Part shown: positions 47,051-59,000 of the stretch, in pieces
Position numbering within the stretch: position 1 is the first letter of the stretch
Layout: the number at the start of each line of letters is the position of its first letter
Source: Pedobacter cryoconitis
GTDB lineage: Bacteria > Bacteroidota > Bacteroidia > Sphingobacteriales > Sphingobacteriaceae
Length of the DNA stretch: 64,000 nucleotides
NCBI RefSeq assembly: GCF_014200605.1
Contig: NZ_JACHCE010000001.1
Coordinates: forward strand, 1,302,001 to 1,366,000
Direction of reading: 5' to 3'
Program-made: the position numbers and the translations under genes
Notes under the pieces: model-generated
What the model saw: the letters and a program-made list of their open reading frames with translations, nothing else
Told to the model about the DNA's origin: nothing
Database searches by the model: none

Positions 47051-50000
47051 AGCCCTCAGAAAAAGGGGCAGCCTATAATTACCAATGTAGTACCTGTAAG
47101 TCAATATGCGGCACATATACCTTTGTCTTATAGTCAGGAGAGTTTATGGTTCATAGACAGGCTGGAAGGAAGTACACATTATCATATTCCTGCTATACTG
47201 CGTTTGAAAGGGAAAGTTGATCATGCTGCATTAGAAATGGCATTGCAAACTATAATCAACCGCCACGAAGTCTTAAGAACTGTGATCAGAGAAGAAGATG
47301 GGGTAGCTTATCAGCACGTGATGAAAGCGGACCGATGGAAAATGGATGTCTTTAATGACCAGGGAATGTCATCGGTACAGACATTCATAGAACAGCCTTT
47401 TGACCTTTCGGCAGCGCATATGTTAAGGGCTGGTTTATTTCAGGTCACTGAAAATGAAGAACTACTGGTGATCGTGATGCACCATATTGCTTCAGATGGC
47501 TGGTCGCTTTCTATTATTGTGAAAGAACTCTCCGCATTATATGAGGCTTATACCAAAGGCAGTATTCCTGAATTATCAGTAATGGCTGTACAGTATGCGG
47601 ATTATGCGATCTGGCAGAAAACATATATATCCGGAGACTTGCTGCAAAGACAGCAGGCTTACTGGAAAAAGCAGCTGTCAGGTATTGAACCTTTGCAATT
47701 AACTACTGATTTCGCAAGGCCGGCAGTACAAAGTACCCGGGGTGCCGTTTTAGAAAAAGTGTTCAGCAAAGCGCTTCATGAGCAGTTGAATGAACTGAGC
47801 CGTAAACACGATGTAACGCTGTTTATGACCTTACTGGCTGCTTTCCAGGTATTATTATATCGCCACAGCGGTCAGGATGATATTTGTGTAGGTACCCCAA
47901 TTGCAGGAAGGCTCCGTCGTGAAGTAGAAGAATTAGTCGGATATTTTATCAATACACTGGCTATCCGCAGTGATCTGAGTGATAATCCATCTTTCACAGC
48001 ATTGCTGAAACAAGTAAAAAATACCTTGCTGGACAGTTATGACCATCAGGATATTCCTTTTGAAAAAATAGTAGATGTTATAGTCAAAGAAAGGGACATG
48101 AGCCGCGGACCTTTATTCCAGGTCATGTTTGTTTTGCAAAATACGCCGGATAGCCATTTAAGTCTGGGTGATCTCAGGGTTACTATAGAAGAACCTGAAA
48201 ACACTACGGCTAAATTTGATCTGACTTTTAACCTGCGCCAAAGTGAGCAGGGGTTATCATTGTCTGCAGAATACTGTACAGATCTTTTCAAAGAAGAAAC
48301 GGTCCTGAAATTTATTGCGCATTACGAAGAATTGCTCCATGCGATTATCGCTAAGCCAGATGAAAATATTGGCGCTTTAAGAATGCTTCGGCATCATGAA
48401 GAATATCAATTACTGCAGGAATTTAGTGGTTTAACAGTGGGTTATCCGCAGGGTACAACTATTCTGGATTTGATTGATGCACAGGTTAAAAGGGTGCCGG
48501 ATGCCATAGCCGTAGTTTATGAAGATGAAAAACTAACTTATAGGGAACTGGATGAACGGTCAGGTCAGCTGGGACATTATCTGCGCAGCCAGGGGGTCCA
48601 GGCAGAAACACTGGTTCCTGTTTGTCTGGAAAGAAGCCTGGATATGATCGTTGCTTTGCTTGGTGTTCTGAAAGCAGGAGGGGCTTATGTACCCATGGAC
48701 CCATCTTATCCCGAAGACCGTGTAAGTTATATGATTGAAGATACAGGGGCTTTACTGGTAATCAGTCATAGCAACAGCAGTTTGGTCTGTAAAAAATTCA
48801 GTGGCCATGTTATCGAACTGGATACAGATCAGGCACTGTTTGGGGCACAGCCGTTAACCCCATTTGAATCCGGACGTTCTCCTGAAAATGCTGCTTATGT
48901 AATTTATACTTCGGGTTCAACCGGTCGTCCCAAAGGTGTAATCATAGCAGATTTCAATGTAGTCCGTTTATTTGAAACGGATGTACCTCTTTATGATTTT
49001 AACGGAGATGATGTATGGACTATGTTCCACTCTTTCTGCTTTGACTTCTCTGTATGGGAAATGTACGGTGCATTATTTTATGGAGGTAAACTGATCGTTG
49101 TCCCTAAGGCTGCAACACAAGACACCATGCTGTTTGGCAAACTTTTACTGGATGAAAAAGTAACAGTCCTTAATCAGACACCTTCTGCTTTTTATGTATT
49201 GCAGGATTACCTGACTAAAAATACCTCATCTGTAGCAATACGCTATGTTATTTTTGGTGGTGAGGCCTTAAACCCAAGTAAATTAAAACCATGGTCTTCA
49301 CTTTACAGCAATTGCCGCTTAATCAATATGTACGGGATTACAGAAACGACTGTTCACGTAACTTATCAGGAATTATTACCTGTTCATATTGAAAGCAGTC
49401 AAAGTGTAATCGGTAAACCGATCCCTACCTTACAGGCCTATATTTTTAACAGCGGTCAGCATTTATCTCCGGTTGGGGTTAATGGTGAGCTTTATATTGG
49501 TGGGGCAGGTGTAGCCAGAGGTTACCTGAACAGGGAAAGTCTTACTGCAGAGAAATTTATTGAACATCCTTTATTGCCTGGTAAAAGATTATACCGTACA
49601 GGTGATCTTGCCCGCTGGAATACAGATGGCACGCTTGAATATCTGGGCCGTATTGATGATCAGGTGAAAATCAGAGGGTTCAGAATAGAACTGGGCGAAA
49701 TAGAAAGTGTGCTGGAACAAAGTGGTTTAGTACGTCAGAGTGTGGTACTGGCTAAAACAGACCATCAGGGTAATAAACGATTGGTAGGTTACGTGGTAGC
49801 GGAAAGGCCTTTAGATAAGCAGAAAATCCAGGAACACCTGAAACTTCATTTACCTGAGTACATGGTACCTGCACTATGGGTTTCGATCGATGAAATTCCC
49901 CTGACTGTGAATGGTAAAGTGAATCGTAAAGCGCTGCCAGATCCGGACGTATCTGAATTAAGCAGTAAAGAATATATTGCACCGCGTAGTGAAACAGAAA

Positions 50001-53000
50001 TAAAACTGGCTGGTATCTGGCAGGACCTGTTAGGAATTGAGCAGGTTGGCATTGCTGATAATTTCTTTGAGCTTGGCGGCGATTCTATCCGTGTAATCCG
50101 CGTAGTGAGTAAAATAGCAGATGTTTTCGGTAAAGAAGTCCGGGTATTTGATGTCTACAGAGCTAAGACAATTCTGGAATTAGCAGCGCTGATTGATGAA
50201 CATACAGCAGATCATTCGGCCCAGGTAAAAAACTATAATGAAGTAAAAGAAGAACTGGAGCAATTTAAAAATGCTGCATTGCTTAATTTTCCCGATAAAG
50301 ATCAGATTGAAGACATTTATCCAATGAGTGATATTGAACGCGGGATGGTTTATATTTCTTCTGTAAATCCCGAAGAAGCACTTTACCATGATCAGTTCGT
50401 CCTGAAAATGCCTAAAAGCATGGATGTTGTCTTACTGAAAAAGGCCCTTACTTTACTTGTTCAAAAACACAATATATTAAGAACTGCTTTTCCTCAGGCT
50501 GCGGAAGATTTACAGGTAGTTTATAAAAGCATTGAATTTGATATTGATTATTTCAATATTGAATTTGTAAATGGGAAAAAGCTAAAAGACACTATAGAAG
50601 AATACCTTGCCGAAGAACGTAAAAACCCATTTGATGTAAGCAAGGCACCTTTATGGAAAGCCAGTGTCTTTGGACACAAAAAATACAATATTCTTATCTT
50701 CCAGTTTCATCATGCTATTCTGGATGGCTGGAGTGTTGCTTCTTTAAATACAGAGTTATATAATTTATGTCAGCGTTTGCTTACTGAGTCTGAACAGGTT
50801 TCCCTGCTTCCGTTAACAGGAAGCTATAAAGACTTTATTATAGAAAGTCTGATCGCCAAAAGAGAGGGGGCAGATGAAACCTTCTGGAAACAGGAGTTAT
50901 CCGGTTATAAAAGACTGGACATCTTTTTAAAGGAAGATAACCTGCAAATGTGTGAGTGGACATGCGATTCTGCCTATATTGAAAGATTACAGGAGAAGTT
51001 AAAACGTGATAAAATCTCTCTGAAAGGTCTTTTCTTTGGTGCTTACCTGCATTGTTTAGGGATGATGACTTATGATGATGAACTGACTGTAGGATTAATT
51101 ACCAATAACAGACCGGTCCGGGAAGATGGGGATCAGTTGCTGGGCTGTTTTCTAAACAGTATTCCTTTCAGGTTCCATAAAATGGACAGTAAGGAGACCT
51201 GGCAGTTATATTTCCAAAAGATAGAAGATCAGTTATTCCGGATTAAGGAAAGAGACCGGACAAGTCTGATGGAAATCAAGAAAATAACCAGAGAATCATC
51301 TACAGATGAAAACCCTTTCTTTGATGCTGTTTTCAATTTTATCAATTTCCATGTTTATGACCATATAGGTTTTGATGTATCCAAAGAAAATGAATACGAA
51401 ACAGGAGATGAATCCTTAACAATTAACGGGTATGAGTTAACCAACACTTATCTGGATTGTACAACCAGTATCACTGCAAATACGCTTACGGTTAGTTTTA
51501 GCTTGCGGAAAGAACTGAAATCCGGCAAAAAACTGGAAGAGCTGCAAACTTATTTCAAAAATGTAATTACTGCCTACCTGGAGGATTATACATCGCCGGT
51601 AGCCAATAGTATAATTTTGCCTGATTATGAATTGAACAGGCAATTGAAGCAATTTAGTCATGCAGGTGGTGAACGCGTCGTAGCAGACCAGACGCTTGCA
51701 AATCTATTTGAAAAGCAGGCTGCACTAACGCCGGGTGCCATTGCGCTTGTCTATGGAGATGAACGTTTAACCTATAAAGAATTAAATGAACGTTCCAATC
51801 AGCTGGGACATTATCTGAAAAGTAAGGGTGTTAAACCAGAAACACTGGTACCGATCTGCTTAGACAGAAGTACTGAACTGGTGATCGCTATCCTTGGGAT
51901 ATTAAAAGCTGGCGGGGCATATGTTCCGGTTGATACCAATTATCCGGCAGACCGTATCAGCTTTATGTTGTCTGATTCAGGTTGTGCCATGGTCATTACT
52001 TCCATACGTTTTGCAGATCTTTGTCAGACTGATGATCCGGGAATTGAATTACTTTGCCTGGATGAGCTTGAAATGATTTTACTGGCTTGTCCGGTATCAA
52101 ATGTACCTCATGACAGTCAGGTGGGGAATCTGGCTTATGTCATTTATACTTCCGGATCTACAGGCCGGCCAAAAGGCACAATGATCACGCATAAAGGTGT
52201 TTTAAATATGATTGACTGTCATGTTTCCATCTATAATGTAACGGCCGAAAGCAGTATGACAGTAATGTCAAGCATAGGGTTTGATGCTTCAGTCTGGGAG
52301 ATCTGGCCTTATTTAGGAACCGGGGCTACCATACATTTATTAGAGGATCAGATCAGGGTCGCACCCGAAGAGCTGGTGAATTATTATATCAATCACGAAA
52401 TTACCCATAGTTTTATTGCTACAGGTTTAGTTGTTGATGTGGTGAATATCCTTCGTAAATCTATAACCAGTCTGGAATATCTGATGACGGCGGGAGACAG
52501 GCTTGGTGCAATGGACGTAAAAGATTTGCCTTTTATACTGGTCAATAATTACGGGCCGACAGAAAATACAATCGTTGCCACTTATTATCCTTTAACTGAT
52601 CTGGACGGCGATACTTTACCACCTATTGGAAAACCAGTTTCAAATGTAACTACTTTTATCGTAGACGGTTTTCTAAATGTTTCTCCGCTGGGGGTTGCAG
52701 GTGAATTATGTATAGGCGGGGTACAGCTGGCAAGGGGTTACCTGAACCTGCCCGAGCTGACTGAAAATAAATTTGTATCCAATCCTTTGAATTCAGGTCA
52801 GCGTTTGTACAGAAGCGGAGACCTGGTACGCTGGCTTCCGGATGGTAATATGGAGTTCCTTGGCCGTATCGATGATCAGGTCAAAATCCGTGGTTACCGG
52901 ATAGAGTTAGGTGAAATAGAAAATGTTTTACTGCAATACCCTGGAATCAGTAATGGGATCGTGCTTGCCAAAGCAGATCATCACAATAACAAAAGGCTGA

Positions 53001-56000
53001 TTGGCTACATTGTTCCTGAGCCATCATTTTCAAAAACAGAATTGCAATCGTGGCTTAAAGAAAGGTTACCAGAATATATGGTTCCTGGATTATGGATAGA
53101 AATGGAAGAAATTCCACTGACTGATAATGGAAAGATTGATCGTAAAGCTTTATTGTCAATTAGTGAAGGAGATACTACAACTGCGGTATTTGTTGCACCA
53201 CGCAATAAAACAGAGGATTTGCTTGCTGTTATATGGCAGAATTTGCTGGGTGTGGAACGTGCGGGTGTTTTAGATAACTTCTTTGATCTTGGCGGACACT
53301 CTCTGCTTGCCATGAGGCTGATGACTGCAATCCGCAATGAGTTTGCAGTAGAAATCAGTATGAGAGATCTATTTACGCATCTGACCATTGCAGCACTGGC
53401 TGATTATATAGACGGTAAAAAAGGAAAAACAGTACTGCCCGATCTGGTTGTTCAACCCAAAGGAAAACAAATACCACTTTCTTTCAGTCAGGAAAGATTA
53501 TGGTTTATTGATCAGTTAGAAGGCAGTACACATTACCATATTCCGGCTGTGTTACGTTTGCATGGGGTGGTGGACCAGGATGCATTAACCTATGCATTGC
53601 AAACGATTATCAACCGTCACGAAGTATTAAGAACTGTATTCAGAGAAGAAAATGGGATTGCCTATCAAAAGATAATGGGTACTGATCAATGGGCGCTTTC
53701 TGAAATTAACAAGGGTTCTGATACCTTAAAGGATCAGCAGGTAGCTGAATTTATAGATCAGCCTTTTAATTTATCAGCTGATTATATGCTTCGGGCAGCC
53801 TTGTTTCCTGTGGCCGAAAATGAAGAACTACTGGTAATAGTCATGCACCATATTGCCTCAGACGGTTGGTCATTATCAGTCATTGTGAATGAACTGACTG
53901 AACTTTATTATGCGTATACGCATGATCAGTTGCCAAAATTGCCTGTATTGGCTGTACAATATGCTGATTATTCGATCTGGCAGAAAACATATATCTCAGG
54001 AGATTTACTGGCAGGCCAGCAAACTTACTGGAAAAAACAGCTGGCAGGACTGGAGCCTTTGCAATTGGCCACAGATTATGCCAGACCGGCTGTACAAAGT
54101 ACACGCGGTGCTGTTATTGAAACTCTTTTAAATAAGGAGCTTGCCGATCAGCTGGATGAATTGAGTCAGCAGCAGCAAGTCACTCTGTTTATGACTTTAT
54201 TATCAGCGTTCCAGGTTTTATTATACCGTCATACCGGTCAGGATGATATTTGTGTGGGAACACCAATTGCCGGAAGGCTGCGTCAGGAAACAGAAAACCT
54301 GATCGGATTTTTTATCAATACCTTAGCTATACGCAGTGACCTGAGTGGTAACCTGTCTTTCAATAATCTACTGAAACAGGTTAAAAACACTTTACTGGAT
54401 AGTTACGATCATCAGGATATTCCTTTTGAAAAAGTAGTTGATGCAGTAGTGAGTGACAGAGACAGAAGCCGGAGCCCTTTGTTCCAGGTACTTTTTGCTT
54501 TACAAAATACACCTGATGCTTCTGAACTGAACCTTGGAGATATCCCATTCGTGGTAGAAGAACCAGATTATAAAACATCTAAATTTGATCTTTCATTTAC
54601 CATGCAGCAGGGTGAAAAAGGTTTATCCCTATCTGTAGAATATTGTACAGATCTTTTTGCAGAGGAAACTATATCGGGACTGATTACCCATTTCGAACAA
54701 TTGTTAAAGGCAATTATAGCTGATCCCGATGAAAATATTGCTGTATTACAAATGCTGCAACCAGCAGAAGAACTTCTTTTATTAGAAGAATTCAGTGGAA
54801 TGGCAGCAGGTTATCCACAGGATACAACCATCACAGACCTGATTGCCGCACAGGTAAAAAGGGTGCCGGATGCTGTAGCTGTAGTTTATGAACAGCAGCA
54901 ATTAACTTATCGTGAGCTGGACGAAAAATCTAATCAGCTTGGACGTTACCTGCGTAATCAGGGTGTTCAGGCAGAAACACTGGTTCCTGTTTGTCTGGAA
55001 AGAAGCCTGGATATGATCGTTGCTATTCTGGGTGTGCTGAAAGCAGGAGGGGCTTATGTACCTATGGACCCATCTTATCCAGAAGACCGGATCAGTTATA
55101 TGCTGGAAGATACCGGGGCTTTACTGGTCATCAGCCATAGCAATTGCAGTGTGGTATGTGAAAAATTTAGTGGTCAGGTCATAGAACTGGATACAGACCA
55201 CCAGCTGATCGGGGCAGAAGCGATAACCGGATTTGATTCGGAACGTGTTCCCGAAAATGCGGCCTATGTGATTTATACTTCAGGTTCAACAGGTCGTCCT
55301 AAGGGGGTGATTATTGAAGATATCAACGTCGTGCGTTTATTTGAGACCGATCAGCCACTTTTTGATTTCAACGGGAATGATGTATGGACTATGTTCCACT
55401 CTTTCTGTTTTGACTTCTCGGTATGGGAAATGTATGGTGCGCTGTTTTATGGCGGGCGGTTAGTTGTTGTGCCTAAAGCGGCAACACAGGATACAGCTTT
55501 ATTTGGCAAACTGTTACTGGAAGAAAAAGTAACGGTACTCAATCAGACCCCATCTGCATTTTATGTATTGCAGGATTATCTGACTAAAAATGCTTCTTCG
55601 GTAGCTATCCGCTATGTGATTTTTGGTGGTGAAGCTTTAAATCCTGTCAAATTAAAACCATGGAATGAACTTTATAAGAACTGCCGTTTAATTAATATGT
55701 ACGGGATTACAGAAACGACTGTTCATGTAACTTATCAGGAATTATTGCCGGTTCACCTGCAAAGCAGCCAAAGCCTGATTGGTAAACCAATCCCTACTTT
55801 ACGTGCTTATATTTTTAATCAGTCTCAGCATCTCAGCCCAATTGGTGTAGTCGGTGAACTATATATTGGCGGAGCAGGGGTGGCCAGGGGTTATTTAAAC
55901 TTACCGGTACTTACAGCAGAACGTTTTGTTCAGCATTCCTTATTACCCGGAGCCAGGTTATACCGTACAGGTGACCTTGCCCGCTGGAATGCAGACGGAA

Positions 56001-59000
56001 CAATAGAATATCTTGGCCGTATCGATGATCAGGTTAAAATCAGAGGTTTCAGAATAGAATTGGGTGAAATAGAAAGTATACTGGAACAAAGCGGACTGGT
56101 ACGTCAGAATGTTATACTAGCCAAAAAAGATAATTATGGAAATCAGTATCTGGCAGGTTATGTCGTGCCAGAAGGGGTTTTAAACAAAGAAGAAATTCAG
56201 GACTACCTGAGAATTCACTTACCAGAATATATGGTTCCGGCTTTATGGGTGTCTATGGATGAAATTCCATTAACCGTAAACGGTAAAGTGAACCGTAAAG
56301 CTTTGCCGGACCCTGATGTCAGGGCGCTGAGCAGTAAAGAATTTGTTGCTCCCCGTAACGCAACAGAACAGATACTGGTCAATATCTGGCAGGAATTATT
56401 GGGTATTCCACAAATAGGGATACAGGATAGCTTTTTTGAACTGGGCGGGCACTCGTTGCTGGTAACCCGATTAACAGCTGCGATACGCAAAGAACTCTCC
56501 ATAGAACTGGCCATTAAAGATGTGTTTTTATATCCTGTGGCCGCTGCATTAGCAGCCTATCTGGATACCCCCGGCACAGGAAAACTATTACCATCGATTA
56601 TCCTGAACAACAGGCCAGAATTGATTCCCCTATCATTTAGTCAGGAACGTTTATGGTTTATCGATCAGCTGGAAGGAAGTTCACATTATCATATTCCTGC
56701 GGTATTAAGGCTAAAAGGAAAATTGAATCGTGCTGCCCTGCAACAGGCCATTCAAAGCATTGTTAACCGTCACGAGATACTGAGAACAGTGATCAGAGAA
56801 GATGATGGAATTGGCTATCAGCTGGTATTACCAGCCAATCAATGGCAGTTATCTGCGATCACTGTAAAAGGTGATTCCAAACTTACTGTAGCCGGTTTTA
56901 TCAATGAGCCATTTAATCTTTCCTCAGACCATCTGTTAAGGGCAGGACTTTTAAGTCTGGCCGAAGAAGAGTGTTTACTGGTACTGGTGATGCATCATAT
57001 CGCATCCGATGGCTGGTCATTATCTGTGATTGTGAAAGAATTATCCGAACTCTATAACGCTTATTCGGGTGCCTTTGAACCAGTACTTGATCCATTAGCG
57101 GTACAGTATGCAGATTATGCCATTTGGCAAAGAACTCACATAACAGGCGAATTATTACAATTACAGCAGGATTACTGGACACATAAATTAGCCGGTGCAG
57201 AAAGTTTACAGCTGCCAACAGATTTCCCGAGACCGGCTATGCAGAGTACAGCAGGTAATATTCTGTATTATAATCTGCCCGGAGATTTAGCTTCTTCATT
57301 GAATCAGTACAGCAAAGAACAGGGGGTTACCTTATTCATGACACTCTTAAGTGCATTCCAGGTATTGTTGTACCGTTATAGCGGTCAGCAAGATGTAACT
57401 GTAGGTACATTGGTTGCAGGGAGAACACAGCAGGAAATTGAAAACCTGGTTGGATTCTTTATCAATACCCTTGCTATAAGAAGTGATCTTGGTGGGGAGC
57501 CATCTTTTGATGAGCTGGTACAAAAGGTGAAAACAACTTTGCTGGAAGCATACGGACATCAGGATATGCCTTTTGAAAAAGCACTGGAAATGGTAGCTGG
57601 CAATCGTGACCTGGGTAAAAATCCTTTATTCCAGGTGATGTTTATTCTGCAAAATACACCTGATAACTCAGAACTGGTACTTCATAAACTGACTGTATCA
57701 CAAGAGGCGCCCGATTACAGCCCTTCGCAATTCGATATCAATTTTGTGGTTACTGAACAAAAAGAAGGGTTGTTACTTGAAATAGGCTATTGTACAGATC
57801 TGTTCCTTGAAGACACTATTTTAAGACTGGCAGGTCATTATGAACAGTTGTTGCGTGCTGTTATTGCCGCATCTGATACGCAGATTAACCGGTTAAAAAT
57901 GATGACTTCAGCAGAAGAGGTTTCCTTATTAGCACAATTCAGCGGACCTGAAACAGCTTATCCCAAACAGAGCAATGTGGTAGCCATATTTGAAGAATGG
58001 GCATTGAAAACTCCGGATGCTGTAGCTGTTTTGTTTGAAAATCAAGCTTATACCTATAAGGAGTTAAATGAGAAAGCAAACAGGCTGGCACATTACCTGA
58101 TAGATAAAGGCATGAAAGCTGATCAGCTGACCGGTCTTTGTATCGGGCGTTCACTGGATATGATCACTGGTATCCTGGGCATTTGGAAAGCAGGTGGTGC
58201 TTATGTACCTATTGACCCTTCTTATCCTGCAGAAAGAGTTGATTATTTATTAAATGATAGCGGTATAGACTTAATTATCAGTGATCAGCAGAGCAGGGGA
58301 GCCCTTCCTGCACATTTGCAGAAAACATTGATTCTATTGGGGGGAAGCGGGTTTCTTACAGGCCAGCGGGTTACTTCGCCGGTAAATAGAATTGCTGGCC
58401 AGGATCTGTCCTATATGATTTATACCTCAGGCTCAACAGGTAAACCAAAAGGTGTACTTGTTGAACACCAGGGAATGCTAAATCACCTGTATGCAAAAGT
58501 TAATGAGCTGCAATTAGATCAGAATTCGGTTATTGCCTATACCGCCTCTTATACTTTTGATATCTCAGTATGGCAAATGTTCTGTGCTTTACTTACCGGG
58601 GGCTGTACAGTTGTGTATCCTGCGGCATTAATTCTTGAGCCGGCAGCGTTAATTTCAAAGGTAGAAGCAGATCAGGTCACTGTTCTGGAACTGGTCCCTT
58701 CTTATCTGGCAGCAGTCCTGCAAGAGAAAACCAGTGTGCGTTTAAAAAATCTCCGATATCTGCTGGTTACAGGCGAAGCTGTAAGCCAATCTGTATTGGC
58801 ACAATGGTTTGCACATCCTGATTACGGGCGTATTCCGGTAGTGAATGCTTATGGGCCGACCGAAGCTTCGGATGATATTACCCATCATTTTATGCACAGT
58901 ACACCTCAGACCAGCAATGTACCACTGGGGAAAACGATCCAGAACTTACATATCTACATCCTGGATGCTTATGGGCAGATTTGCCCTTTAGGTGTGCCCG

